Positions 9,001 to 18,711 are shown, counted from the stretch's first letter. The stretch is 64,000 nt of DNA from Anaerotignum propionicum (GCF_024461735.1 NZ_JANGAD010000001.1:124001-188000), one strand, 5' to 3'. Notes: generated by a model not told the origin, from the letters alone. Translations and numbers: made by a program.

Positions 9001-9034
9001 AAACGCCCTGCAATTTGCAGGGCGTAATTTTTAA
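9001..9034. terminator. Bidirectional terminator between GNAT gene and pncB
   Basis: ACGCCCTGCAA / TTTGCAGGGCGT (9003-9024) forms a tight stem with T-rich flanks on both sides. It serves the two converging genes. Confidence 0.8.
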
Positions 9035-9041
9035 AATATAA

Positions 9042-10496
9042 TTAAGTTGTACTCATTTCATCAATCAAACGATTCTTTAATTGAGATAGTTTTTCTGATA
9101 AATCTACGGGTACAATGTGAGGGTTATTTAGGCGCAAATGCTCATCCCAAAGAGATTTCTTTTCTCTGTTGCAAAATGCTTGAATGTCCATGGTTTGGGG
9201 TGATTCATATACTTGCTTTCCATCAATAAAAATTGGTACCAAAAGTTCTTTTACATAAAAAGTACCAGCTTCTAATTCCATTTTACGCCATTTGGCATTA
9301 CTATCACGAATGACCATATCTTGACTCTCATCTATGGTTTCATGTTCTAAGGCAATTAAATCAGCTTTGATTTTATCTGTGTTCTTATCATAAAAACGGA
9401 ATACCTTTTTAATTCCGGGATTGGTTACCTTACCAGGGTTATTGGATAACTTAATTTTGGGTGCAAATGTACCATCATCGTCTTCCTCAGCCGCCAGCTT
9501 GTACACTCCACCAAAAGCGGGGCAGTCATCACTGGTGATGAGCTTCGTTCCTACGCCCCAAAGGTTTATTTTTGCCCCTTGGGATTTCAAGCTTGCAATG
9601 AGGTTTTCATCCAAATCGCTGGAAGCACTGATGATTGCATCGCCAAAGCCTGCTTCTTCCAACATGATTTTTGCACATTTTGAGAGGTATGCCAAGTCTC
9701 CGCTGTCCAATCGGATGCCATATTTACCTTTCAGCATTCCTGCAGCTTTCATTTCCTGGAATACTTTAATTGCATTGGGAACACCGCTTTTTAGGGTATT
9801 ATAAGTGTCTACCAACAGCAGGCAATTATCAGGAAATAGCTTTGCATATGCACGGAATGCGGTGATTTCATTGGGAAAGCTCATAACCCAGCTATGGGCA
9901 TGGGTACCCTTTACGGGTACATCAAACAATTTTCCTGTTAAAACATTACTTGTTCCACAGCATCCGCCAATGACTGCCGCTCTGGCACCTAAAACACCGG
10001 CATCAGGCCCTTGGGCACGGCGCAAGCCAAACTCCATAACAGGGTCGCCTTGGGCAGCCCAAACAACACGAGAAGCTTTGGTAGCAATGAGGCTTTGATG
10101 ATTTATAATATTCAAAAGTGCAGTTTCAAGAAGTTGCGCTTCAACAATAGGCGCTTTTACACGCAATAATGGTTCATGAGGAAAAACAACCGTTCCTTCG
10201 GGAATTGCATAAATCTCTCCAGAAAAGCGGAAGTCTTTCAAAAAATCAATAAAATCCTCTGTAAACAAGTTAAGACTTGTTAAATAGTTAATATCATCTT
10301 TGGTAAATCGCAGCCCATTGATATACTCGATGACCTGCTGTAAACCTGCGGTTACGGCGTATCCATTTCCACTTGGGTTTTTTCTGTAATAAAGATCGAA
10401 CACTACTTTTTTGTTGTAGGCTCCAGTTGTAAAATAACCCTGCATCATAGTTAATTCATACAGGTCAGTTAACAGAGCCAGATCTCGTCCTTTCAT
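9042..10496 (-). CDS. pncB: Nicotinate phosphoribosyltransferase
   Basis: 484 residues, typical for the longer bacterial PncB class. Signatures include LLTDLYELTMMQGYF at the N-terminus, FDLYYRKNPSGNGYAV, EFGLRRAQGPDAGVLGARAA (the PRPP and nicotinate region) and LLVDTYNTLKSG, with IRLDSGDL. It makes nicotinate mononucleotide from nicotinate and PRPP in NAD salvage. The start ATG 10496 has TAAAGGAG about 9 bases upstream. It stands alone on the minus strand and converges with the GNAT gene over a shared terminator. Confidence 0.97.
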   Translation of the reverse strand: MKGRDLALLTDLYELTMMQGYFTTGAYNKKVVFDLYYRKNPSGNGYAVTAGLQQVIEYINGLRFTKDDINYLTSLNLFTEDFIDFLKDFRFSGEIYAIPEGTVVFPHEPLLRVKAPIVEAQLLETALLNIINHQSLIATKASRVVWAAQGDPVMEFGLRRAQGPDAGVLGARAAVIGGCCGTSNVLTGKLFDVPVKGTHAHSWVMSFPNEITAFRAYAKLFPDNCLLLVDTYNTLKSGVPNAIKVFQEMKAAGMLKGKYGIRLDSGDLAYLSKCAKIMLEEAGFGDAIISASSDLDENLIASLKSQGAKINLWGVGTKLITSDDCPAFGGVYKLAAEEDDDGTFAPKIKLSNNPGKVTNPGIKKVFRFYDKNTDKIKADLIALEHETIDESQDMVIRDSNAKWRKMELEAGTFYVKELLVPIFIDGKQVYESPQTMDIQAFCNREKKSLWDEHLRLNNPHIVPVDLSEKLSQLKNRLIDEMSTT

Positions 10497-10864
10497 CGCT
10501 GATTTCTCCTTTATTTTTTCCTATCTGCAGGAACAATTAACAAACACTTGTATTATACACAATTTAAAGCAATAAAGCAAATTTTTCCACCCATCGGTTC
10601 TTATACAATATTTCTAATGATTTGTCTATGATGAACAAATTATACACATAAATTTAATGCAATGTGCTTAAATACATTTATTTTTGATAATTATTTTTAT
10701 GATATAATACAGTATACCATTTCTCAGGGAGAGAACTTTTTGTTTTTTCGTGATTCAAGCTTTGACGCGGATTCGGTTGAAGATGAGCTTTATTAAAAAG
10801 TTGTATACTGTACCGATGTACACAACATACTTGCTAAAAACAAAGAAAAAACTGCAAAAAACCC
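10497..10864. other. AT-rich intergenic region with a spaced inverted repeat
   Basis: No coding frame is convincing. It must hold the pncB promoter on the minus strand. TACAGTATAC at 10708-10717 recurs inverted as GTATACTGTA at 10803-10812, with a small TTCTC/GAGAA hairpin between them. Confidence 0.4.
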
Positions 10865-10893
10865 TTTACTTCTTTTTAGGCACAATGTATAAT
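10865..10893 (+). promoter_or_regulatory. Promoter of the ileS T-box transcript
   Basis: TTTACT (10865-10870), a 17-bp spacer, TATAAT (10888-10893). The T-box leader begins about 25 bases downstream. Confidence 0.8.
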
Positions 10894-10917
10894 GCTAACG
10901 TATAAGAGAAAACACAA

Positions 10918-11173
10918 TGAAGGAGACAGTATATATTTTCAATATGATTTCAGAGAGTCGGGGCATGGTGAGATCCCTTCGTCATAGAAAATATAGAAAA
11001 TCACTCCGGAGTGGCAGTCCAAACGGTTTTTTACCCAGTAGGCGCTGTCGTTTGCCCGCGTTAAGGGTCGGCGTCATTATATTGTGATGCTTAGAGTGGA
11101 TGGCATAATTGCTATCAAATCAGGTGGTACCGCGAACCCTTTCGTCCTGTGTTGGATGAATGGGTCTTTTTTC
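10918..11173 (+). ncRNA. T-box leader, isoleucine type
   Basis: The conserved T-box AGGTGGTACCGCG is at 11122-11134. Upstream are a GAAGGAGACAG start, the AGAGAGTCGGGG internal motif and a probable specifier ATC (Ile) at 11000-11002 within GAAAATCACTCC. The T-box is followed by a terminator stem (ACCC..CGTCC with GGAT..GGGT, about 11136-11165) and T-rich tail to 11172. Uncharged tRNA-Ile should stabilise the antiterminator and let transcription reach ileS, about 180 bases downstream. Codon assignment rests on position and on the downstream gene. Confidence 0.92.
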
Positions 11174-11355
11174 GTTTCAGGCAATGGCAAAAATACAGGT
11201 TTTGCATAACTTTTTCCAAATTTTCTTAAAAAATGAATGGACCTTTAGAAACCAGTCAAAAATGGAAGAGTATGTGTATTTTATGCTGAATGCAATCACC
11301 ACCCTTTTCATTTGAAAAATAGTGTATTTATAAATGAAGTTAAGGAGGAATTCAT

Positions 11356-14300
11356 ATGTATGACAAAGTGCCAACCAATATGAACTTCGTGGAAAGAGAA
11401 GTTCAAGTAGAAAAATTTTGGAAGGAAAATGATATCTTTGGAAAGAGCATCAAAGCAAGAGAGGGTGCTCCCGTTTTTACTTTTTATGATGGCCCCCCTA
11501 CGGCAAATGGTAAGCCTCACATCGGCCATATCATTACCAGAGCGGTAAAGGATTTGATCCCCCGTTATAAAACCATGAAGGGCTACAAGGTTTTGAGAAA
11601 AGCAGGTTGGGATACCCATGGATTGCCTGTTGAGTTGGAAGTGGAAAAGGCTTTGGGCTTAGATGGCAAGCCACAAATTGAAAAATACGGCGTAGAGCCT
11701 TTCATTGCAAAATGTAAGGAAAGCGTTTGGACATACGAGAAGGAATGGCGCTCTATGAGTGACCGTGTTGGCTTCTGGGCAGATATGGATCACCCATATG
11801 TAACCTATCATAATGAATATATCGAGTCTGAGTGGTGGGCATTAAAGAAAATCTGGGATAAAGATTTGCTATACAAAGGTCATAAGGTTGTTCCTTATTG
11901 CCCTCGTTGCGGAACTGCCCTTTCTTCCCACGAGGTTGCTCAGGGCTATAAAGATGTAAAAGAAACTTCTGCTATCGCAAAATTCAAGGTAGAAGGCAAG
12001 GAGAATGAGTATTTCTTGGCTTGGACAACAACCCCTTGGACATTGCCTTCTAACATTGCGTTAACGGTAAATGCGAAGGAAACCTATGCAAGAGTAAAAT
12101 ATCAAGGCTTTATTGCAATCATGGCAGAAGCCCTTCTGAATGACGTTCTGGGTGAAGGAAACTATGAGGTTTTGGAAACCATGAAAGGTCAGGCATTGGA
12201 ATATATGCGTTATGAGCCTTTATTCAGCTTCTTAGAGAATGATCCCAAGGCGTTTATCGTAACCTGTGATCCTTATGTAACCTTAACAGACGGTACCGGT
12301 ATTGTTCACTCCGCAGGTGCTTTCGGTGAGGATGATGCTCGTGTTTGCCAGAAATATGGTGTACCTTTCCGTCAGTATGTTGACAGCCAAGGCCTTATGA
12401 CTGAGGAAACAGGCCCCTTTGCAGGATTGTTCGTGAAGGATGCCGATGCGAAGGTAATTGAACAGATGGAGCAGGATGGCTCTCTGTTTGCCGCAATTCC
12501 TTTTGAGCATAATTATCCTTTCTGCTGGAGATGTGATACACCTCTCATCTACTATGCTAGAAGCACTTGGTTCATTAAAATGACAGCTTTAAAGGACCAA
12601 TTGGTGGCAAATAACCGTACCATCAACTGGTATCCTGATAATATCAAGGAAGGCCGCTTTGGTAATTTCTTGGAAAATGTAATTGATTGGGGTCTTTCTC
12701 GTGAGCGTTATTGGGGCACACCATTGCCCATTTGGGAATGTGAATGCGGACATAGACATACCATCGGCAGTATTGCTGAATTGAAAGAAATGTCCCCTGA
12801 CTGCCCTGAAAATATCGAGCTGCATAAGCCCTTTATTGACGCAGTGCATATTGTTTGCCCTGAATGTGGTAAGCTGATGACCCGTGTTTCCGAAGTAATT
12901 GACTGTTGGTTTGATAGTGGTGCAATGCCCTTTGCACAATGGCATTATCCATTTGAAAATAAAGAAATTTTTGATGAAAATTTCCCTGCTGACTTTATCA
13001 GTGAGGCAGTTGACCAGACCCGTGGCTGGTTCTATACACTGTTGGCTGTAAGCACACTGTTGTTTGATTGCGCTTCCTTCAAAAACTGTATCGTGCTTGG
13101 ACATGTGCAGGATAAGAATGGTCAAAAAATGAGTAAGCATAAGGGCAATGTTGTTGACCCTTGGGAAGCATTGAATAAGCAGGGCGCTGATGCTGTTCGT
13201 TGGTATTTCTATGCGAATAGTGCACCTTGGCTTCCTAGCCGTTATTACGATGAAGCGGTAAGTGAAATGCAGAGAAAATTCATGGGTACCCTTTGGAATA
13301 CCTATGCGTTCTATATCCTTTATGCAAATATTGACCAGTTCAACCCAACCAAGTATCAGCTTGAATATGACAAACTTCCTCCTATGGATAAATGGATTTT
13401 GTCAAAGCTGCAAACCTTGAATAAGTTTGTGGATGAAAGTTTGGAAGGTTACAAGCTGACAGAGCCTGCTAGAGCTATGGCTGAATTTGTAGATGCTCTT
13501 TCCAATTGGTATGTTAGAAGAAGCCGTGAACGCTTCTGGGCAGAAGGCATGGAGCAGGATAAGATTAATGCATATATGACCCTGTATACTGTGCTGGAGA
13601 CTATGTGTAAGCTTGCATCACCATTTACACCTTTCATCACCGAAGAAATTTATGGAAACCTTGTGAAGAAGGCAGACCCCACAGCACCTGAAAGTGTTCA
13701 CCTTTGCGATTGGCCAGAATATCATTCAGATTGGGTAGACGCTGATTTGGAAAGCAATATGGATTTTGTATTGAAGGTTGTTGTGGAAGGTCGTGCGGCG
13801 AGAAATACAGCAAACATGAAGAATCGTCAGCCTTTGGCTATGATGTATGTAAAATCAGAAAAAGAATTGCCTGAGCTTTACCGCAACATCATCACAGAAG
13901 AATTGAATGTAAAAGGCTTGACTTTTACTGATAATGTAGAAGACTTTACTGCATATACCTTCAAGCCTCAGTTGAGAACTCTGGGCAAAAAATACGGCAA
14001 GCTGGTACCTGCAATCGGCACCGCTTTGAAAGAAGTTGAAGGGGCTGGGTTTATGGCTACCTTACGTGCAGAAGGCAAAGCAACCCTTACTGTAGAAGGG
14101 GAAGAGGTTGTTCTGGAGATGGATGATGTTTTGGTGGATACTTCCGAAAAAGACGGCTTTGTTTCCAGCGGTGACAATAATTTGACAGTAGTTTTGGATA
14201 CAAACTTGACACCTGAATTGGTTGAGGAAGGCTTCGTTCGTGAAGTTGTAAGCAAAATTCAGACCATGCGTAAGGAAGCCAACTTTAATGTAACTGACCG

Positions 14301-14469
14301 TATTCGTGTATTCCACAGCGGCAACGAAAAAATCGCAGAGATCTTGAAAAATAATGATGTATCTGTTGATGTTTTGGCGCAAGAGGTTGTTGCAGGAGAA
14401 GGTGGCGAGCATTCTAAGGAATGGAATATCAACGGTGAGGTTGTAACCTTAGGTGTTTCCAGAGTATAA
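11356..14469 (+). CDS. ileS: Isoleucyl-tRNA synthetase
   Basis: 1037 residues, the long class I form. The ATP-binding HIGH motif lies in GKPHIGHIITRA (about residue 55) and KMSKS is present as KMSKHKGN (about residue 595). The editing domain has WTTTPWTLPSN. Zinc-type cysteines occur in PYCPRCGTAL and CPECGKL. It charges tRNA-Ile and edits valine. ATG 11356 follows TTAAGGAGGAATTCAT. Expression is set by the T-box leader upstream, and the gene ends in its own terminator, so it is a single-gene regulon. The length and tryptophan-rich editing motifs place it with the eukaryote-like type found in many anaerobes. Confidence 0.98.
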   Translation: MYDKVPTNMNFVEREVQVEKFWKENDIFGKSIKAREGAPVFTFYDGPPTANGKPHIGHIITRAVKDLIPRYKTMKGYKVLRKAGWDTHGLPVELEVEKALGLDGKPQIEKYGVEPFIAKCKESVWTYEKEWRSMSDRVGFWADMDHPYVTYHNEYIESEWWALKKIWDKDLLYKGHKVVPYCPRCGTALSSHEVAQGYKDVKETSAIAKFKVEGKENEYFLAWTTTPWTLPSNIALTVNAKETYARVKYQGFIAIMAEALLNDVLGEGNYEVLETMKGQALEYMRYEPLFSFLENDPKAFIVTCDPYVTLTDGTGIVHSAGAFGEDDARVCQKYGVPFRQYVDSQGLMTEETGPFAGLFVKDADAKVIEQMEQDGSLFAAIPFEHNYPFCWRCDTPLIYYARSTWFIKMTALKDQLVANNRTINWYPDNIKEGRFGNFLENVIDWGLSRERYWGTPLPIWECECGHRHTIGSIAELKEMSPDCPENIELHKPFIDAVHIVCPECGKLMTRVSEVIDCWFDSGAMPFAQWHYPFENKEIFDENFPADFISEAVDQTRGWFYTLLAVSTLLFDCASFKNCIVLGHVQDKNGQKMSKHKGNVVDPWEALNKQGADAVRWYFYANSAPWLPSRYYDEAVSEMQRKFMGTLWNTYAFYILYANIDQFNPTKYQLEYDKLPPMDKWILSKLQTLNKFVDESLEGYKLTEPARAMAEFVDALSNWYVRRSRERFWAEGMEQDKINAYMTLYTVLETMCKLASPFTPFITEEIYGNLVKKADPTAPESVHLCDWPEYHSDWVDADLESNMDFVLKVVVEGRAARNTANMKNRQPLAMMYVKSEKELPELYRNIITEELNVKGLTFTDNVEDFTAYTFKPQLRTLGKKYGKLVPAIGTALKEVEGAGFMATLRAEGKATLTVEGEEVVLEMDDVLVDTSEKDGFVSSGDNNLTVVLDTNLTPELVEEGFVREVVSKIQTMRKEANFNVTDRIRVFHSGNEKIAEILKNNDVSVDVLAQEVVAGEGGEHSKEWNINGEVVTLGVSRV

Positions 14470-14536
14470 GAAAGATGTGAAAGATATTATTTGTGGCATA
14501 GTGTAGAGATGGTGCAAATAAAACAAAATATTTATT

Positions 14537-14572
14537 AGGGGTATCCGTTTTTACGGATGCCTCTTTTTTCTT
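14537..14572 (+). terminator. Terminator of ileS
   Basis: GGGGTATCCGT with ACGGATGCCTC around TTTT, then six T. Confidence 0.88.
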
Positions 14573-14662
14573 TGGACTAGAGAGGGTGATTAAATCACTT
14601 TACAGCATCCCTCGTTTCAGATATAGTTAATTGAATATACATAAATAGAAAGGAGTTGCAAT

Positions 14663-15952
14663 ATGGGCTTTTCATTGGATATGAGTGTACCAATTCTTAC
14701 GGTTTTTTTTCAAGGTTTACTTAGCTTTTTCTCCCCATGTGTGTTGCCTTTGGTTCCTCTATATATCAGTTATTTATCAGGAGGGGCAAAGACGGTTTCT
14801 GCAGAGGGAACCATTGAGTATCCAAGAAAGCAGGTGATGATAAACACAGTTTTCTTTGTTTTGGGCATAAGCTTTGCTTTTTTTGTACTAGGCCTCGGGG
14901 TCACTTCGTTGGGCAACTTTTTCAACAATAATCGGTTAATGTTTGCCAAAATCAGTGGTATCATTATGGTCTTTTTTGGGCTGTATCAAATGGGACTTTT
15001 TGGTCGATCTCAAGCCATAGAGAGGGAGCATCGTATTCCTTTACGCCTAGAGCGTTGGACAATGGGGCCTTTATCAGCGTTACTATTGGGGTTTACCTTT
15101 AGCTTTGCATGGACGCCTTGTGTAGGACCTGTATTAGGAAGTGTCTTGCTTATGGCGGCATCCGGTTCATCTGGGGCTGGTTTCGCTCTGATTGGGGTAT
15201 TTACTATTGGATTTATTTTACCATTTCTGGCAGTGGGATTATTTACGCAAAAGGTGCTAGGATTTTTCAAAGAGCATCAGTCTGTGGTGCGTTATACCGT
15301 AAAAATTGGTGCTACACTGATGCTTGTAATGGGTGTTATGACCTTTACAGGATTTATGAATGGATTTACAAGCTATCTATCTGGAAACACGTCTACAAAG
15401 GAGCAGAGCGTGGTGCCGGATGGGGCTGCTGCGCCCGAGGAGCCAAACGAAAATTCAGATACACCATCCCAACCTGCTGAACAGGAGCAGGAGACCATAG
15501 CAGCACCTGATTTTACATTGATAGATCAATTCGGGAATACCCATACTCTCTCTGAATATAAAGGGAAAACAGTTTTTCTAAATTTTTGGGCAACTTGGTG
15601 CCCTCCCTGCCGTGGTGAAATGCCTCATATTCAAGAATTATATAAGGAGTATGGCTTGAATCAAGAGGATGTTATTATCCTTGGTGTGGCGGCGCCGAAT
15701 CTGGGAAGGGAAGGCAGTAGGGAAGATATTATTTCTTTCTTAGATAAAAACGGATATACTTTCCCTGTTGTTATGGATGAAAGCAGTGAAATTTTTGACC
15801 AATATGGAATCAGAGCATTTCCTACCACGTTTATGATTGATGAAAGTGGATCAATGTATGGCTATGTGGAGAGTGCCATGGAAAAAGCCACGATGCAACG
15901 CATTATAGTAGAGACAAAGGAGAATGGTGAAAAAACGGATTCTAGTCAGTAA
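14663..15952 (+). CDS. CcdA-type thiol transporter fused to a TlpA/ResA thioredoxin domain
   Basis: 429 residues. Residues 1-235 are a CcdA/DsbD-beta membrane domain with six or so helices and the paired cysteines C26 (FSPCVLP) and C153 (TPCVGP). Residues about 240-280 are a Pro/Glu/Gln linker. Residues 282-429 are a TlpA-like thioredoxin with the active site WCPPC (C313 and C316) and a cis-proline region AFPTTF. The family carries electrons from cytosolic thioredoxin across the membrane; the fused domain would pass them to an extracytoplasmic partner. In anaerobes, similar fusions serve protein disulfide or peroxide reduction. The start at 14663 follows AAAGGAGTTGC. The gene is monocistronic. 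Confidence 0.9.
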   Translation: MGFSLDMSVPILTVFFQGLLSFFSPCVLPLVPLYISYLSGGAKTVSAEGTIEYPRKQVMINTVFFVLGISFAFFVLGLGVTSLGNFFNNNRLMFAKISGIIMVFFGLYQMGLFGRSQAIEREHRIPLRLERWTMGPLSALLLGFTFSFAWTPCVGPVLGSVLLMAASGSSGAGFALIGVFTIGFILPFLAVGLFTQKVLGFFKEHQSVVRYTVKIGATLMLVMGVMTFTGFMNGFTSYLSGNTSTKEQSVVPDGAAAPEEPNENSDTPSQPAEQEQETIAAPDFTLIDQFGNTHTLSEYKGKTVFLNFWATWCPPCRGEMPHIQELYKEYGLNQEDVIILGVAAPNLGREGSREDIISFLDKNGYTFPVVMDESSEIFDQYGIRAFPTTFMIDESGSMYGYVESAMEKATMQRIIVETKENGEKTDSSQ

Positions 15953-15981
15953 GCGTAGAAAAAGATATAAATTGATGGTAA

Positions 15982-16014
15982 AAGGGTATTCCGTTCATAG
16001 GAATATCCTTTTTA
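15982..16014 (+). terminator. Terminator of the CcdA-TlpA gene
   Basis: GGGTATTCC (15984-15992) pairs with GGAATATCC (16000-16008), then TTTTT. Confidence 0.75.
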
Positions 16015-16030
16015 AATTTACCAATTTAAA

Positions 16031-16222
16031 TATACCAAAGGAATGGAAAGAACAGGAGGAAAATGATGCTCTATTAGTAAAGGAAAAAGAACCATTTATC
16101 TTAGAGATAAAAAGACAGGTGAAGTTATAGGTATTATTGGTTTTAAATTAGATTTTTGTGTATCCATTAGACAATTCGAACTAAGGGTTTGGAGTAGGGG
16201 GTGTTTACCATTACTTATTTAA
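16031..16222 (+). pseudogene. Decayed GNAT acetyltransferase fragment
   Basis: Two reading frames carry successive pieces of what looks like one RimJ-type GNAT. The first encodes EWKEQEENDALLVKEKEPFIL, and from 16106 a second encodes DKKTGEVIGIIGFKL, the classic beta-hairpin of GNATs, before decaying and stopping at 16222. A frameshift near 16105 joins them. There is no start codon with an RBS, no N-terminal third and no acetyl-CoA loop. It lies just after the terminator of the preceding gene. The identification depends on one short motif. Confidence 0.5.
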
Positions 16223-16245
16223 TATTATGACAGCGGGGGATTATA

Positions 16246-16282
16246 TTAAAAAACGCCACCGAAAAGGATGGCGTTTTTTGAG
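16246..16282. terminator. Bidirectional terminator, end of the APC permease gene
   Basis: AAAAAACGCCA (16248-16258) and TGGCGTTTTTT (16269-16279) are perfect complements with T runs in both directions. Confidence 0.88.
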
Positions 16283-16314
16283 GGATTATAAATGTTACTT
16301 TCAAAGGAGAAAGA

Positions 16315-17754
16315 CTACATTTTTCCATCTTCCTTCATTTTTGTGTACAAAATTTGTTCTACAGAAACACCTTGCCACTGTCCATAAATATAGCGTTTTC
16401 TTATGGAGAGATAGAAAACGATTCCGATTACTGTCCAAATTCCTAAGATAATAAAGGATGGGATGGATAAGAAACCGGGCATACCAGGAACAAAAGTAAT
16501 GATTAAAAAGATGGAAGAAACAGCAACGCCTAATATGCTAATCCACATTTGGCCTTTATCACCATCTCTTTTTGCAACCTTAGCGGCGGAAGCGCAAGTA
16601 TATGTAAAGCCCATAGCTGCGCCAACACAGGTCATATCTACAATCCAAGCCAATACCTGACGGCCAAACCAAGGTGCAATCAGCGCCAAAAGCATCATGA
16701 AAAGAATACTGTTTTTTGGCGTACCTTGAGGTGTCAGATGGGCAAATTTCTTGGGGAGTGCATCTGCATAAGCCATGGAGTATAAAAGACGGCTGGAAGC
16801 TATATAAAAGCCATTCATACCAGATACCACTGCACAGAACATAGCAATACCAATGAAGAATACCCCGATATAGCCAATTGCCTTCATAACCATATCACCT
16901 GTGGCCCAATCAGGGTTGGATGCAAGCATGGGTCCCCAAGGGTTTACAACTGATGTAATGAAAACAACGGAAGAATAAATAATACCACCAACCAAAATTG
17001 CTGCAACCATTAGTCCAAGGGCGGCTTTATGAGAAAAGCTATATTCCTCGGCTGCTTGAGGGATGCAGTCAAAGCCAACAAAACAATATGGTGCGAAGGC
17101 TAATACTGCCAGAATGGACGAAAATTTTGATTGTCCTTCCAAAAAGAAGGGTCTTAAATTGTTGAAATCGGGTTTTGTCAACAGTACCCCAATTAATGCA
17201 AACATAACTGATGCGAACAGGGCAACTGCCACTAATGTTTGGAACCAACCAGCACTTTTAATACCGCGCATATTCACAATACCCAACCCGATAATAAATG
17301 CGTACGCTAAGGCAATTTCGCCAAGATATACATCCCAGCCTGCAATGGTATATAGATAACCGACCTGCAAGGGGGAACCGGGTAATATGTAACGAGAAAC
17401 CATTGCTAATGCAGTTGAGTTCAAAGGAATCAATGACCAATAAGCTAAAACAATGAACCAACCACAGATAAAAGCATGTTTTTTACCGAAAGCGGTATCG
17501 GCATACACGAATTCTCCACCGGAGAGGGGGAATTTTCGAATCATATAACCATAACTGATACAAATAATACACATGATAACTGCGCCTAGCATTAAACCTA
17601 AAATAGAGCCAATGGGTCCTGCCTTAGGCAGGAAGGACGTTCCCGGCATTACGAAACAACCCCACCCGATGATTGCGCCTAGAGCCAATGACCAAATATC
17701 AATTTTACGCAAATCCTTTTTAAATGCACCTTCTTGCTGTTGGTTTTTTGACAT
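16315..17754 (-). CDS. APC-family amino acid permease (possible beta-alanine transporter)
   Basis: 479 residues with about 12-13 hydrophobic segments. The APC signature is at the N-terminus: LALGAIIGWGCFVMPGTSFLPKAGPIGSILGLMLG, broken helix 1 with the substrate-binding GWG, followed by FPLSGGEFVYADTAFGKKHAFICGW. Members take up amino acids by proton or sodium symport or antiport. Three minus-strand genes just upstream encode a MerR regulator, a CoA-transferase and a probable beta-alanyl-CoA ammonia lyase, so I infer beta-alanine or a related amino acid as substrate. ATG 17754 follows AGGGAGGTTAGGT. It has its own long upstream region, so it is transcribed separately. Confidence 0.85.
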   Translation of the reverse strand: MSKNQQQEGAFKKDLRKIDIWSLALGAIIGWGCFVMPGTSFLPKAGPIGSILGLMLGAVIMCIICISYGYMIRKFPLSGGEFVYADTAFGKKHAFICGWFIVLAYWSLIPLNSTALAMVSRYILPGSPLQVGYLYTIAGWDVYLGEIALAYAFIIGLGIVNMRGIKSAGWFQTLVAVALFASVMFALIGVLLTKPDFNNLRPFFLEGQSKFSSILAVLAFAPYCFVGFDCIPQAAEEYSFSHKAALGLMVAAILVGGIIYSSVVFITSVVNPWGPMLASNPDWATGDMVMKAIGYIGVFFIGIAMFCAVVSGMNGFYIASSRLLYSMAYADALPKKFAHLTPQGTPKNSILFMMLLALIAPWFGRQVLAWIVDMTCVGAAMGFTYTCASAAKVAKRDGDKGQMWISILGVAVSSIFLIITFVPGMPGFLSIPSFIILGIWTVIGIVFYLSIRKRYIYGQWQGVSVEQILYTKMKEDGKM

Positions 17755-18654
17755 ATACCTAACCTCCCTAAATGTAATAAATTGTAACGAACATAAATAC
17801 TACAAATAATTGCTTTTACGGTGACTTTTAAGGTGAAAATGAAGCCGCATGCGAATTCGAGAATCAGGTTGCCAGACAACGGTTCTTTGATAAAAAAGAC
17901 TCATTTCACATTGCTTTTTCATATTAACCCTTTGTCGGAACTTGTTTATAGAATTTCACTATAATGTATCCGCGAATATACATTATATTGTCAAATATCA
18001 AGAATATTATATAAAAATTGCAATTTTGTATTTGATTTTTTGGTGATATTCTATAACATAACTATAATATAGTCTATTCAGTAAAGGTATAGTCAATCTT
18101 TTTTTTAAGAAGATATACATGTCCTATTTTTTTTAGGTGGAAAAAGTATCCACTAAGAAGAGTGTTTTTTAAGCTGCAAAAAACTATATTGAAGCAGATA
18201 TTCGGTAGATTTTTGCAGAAAAACATTCATAATCACCCTTTTTATACACCTTGATAATACATTTATTGTGTTTTTAGATAAAATAACTCTTTAAAAACTG
18301 GTAAATTTAATACTCCTAAACTTTTTTAACTGAGTCGAATTTTATTATTTTTTTAACACAAAAAATCATGGTTTTAAAGGTGTTTAAGAACATTCTCAAT
18401 TGAAAATGGATATATAAAATAAAATAATTAGATTTAAAATCTGTTTCTTTAGAATTCATTTTTAAAAATCATTAATCGTTGAAGAATTTTATTAGAATTG
18501 TATTTTCTGGTGTTTTAGGTAGAAGTGCTTTTTCTAATGGTACAATAATTAGTTAAATTAGGTGAATAGAAATTAACAAAAATCGTTTATTCAAGAACGG
18601 GCATCGGTGTTTCAAATATTTAAAAACAAGTTGAAACCTAGGTTTTGTCAAAGC
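17755..18654. other. Long AT-rich non-coding region upstream of the permease
   Basis: About 900 bases, very AT-rich from 17950 on, with no supportable gene on either strand. The permease promoter must lie here; the candidate at 17961-17994 is listed separately. The rest shows only scattered short T and A runs. It could be eroded coding DNA or a large regulatory region. Confidence 0.5.
17961..17994 (-). promoter_or_regulatory. Candidate permease promoter with a dyad operator
   Basis: On the minus strand TTGACA (17994-17989) is followed after 20 bp by TACATT (17968-17963). An inverted repeat, ATAATGTAT (17961-17969) and ATACATTAT (17978-17986), separated by 8 bp, overlaps the -10 side. A long spacer is typical of MerR-activated promoters, but the dyad is about 5 bp off the spacer centre. 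Confidence 0.4.
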
Positions 18655-18700
18655 AAAAAAGACCTCTGGGAATCGTATTCCCCATTGGTCTTTTCTTTTA
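18655..18700 (-). terminator. Terminator of the MerR gene
   Basis: AAAAAAGACC (18655-18664) pairs with GGTCTTTT, with an inner GGGAAT/ATTCCC stem. T-rich on the minus-strand exit side. Confidence 0.8.
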
Positions 18701-18711
18701 CTCTCGAAATA

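Noticed and set aside
12283..14412. Long antisense frames within ileS
   Set aside because: Mirror frames of a strongly coding gene with no RBS or family match.
15924..16130. Overlapping 68-codon frame after the CcdA-TlpA gene
   Set aside because: It starts inside the preceding gene without an RBS and reads through that gene's terminator. Only its distal part has coding character, which I list as a pseudogene.
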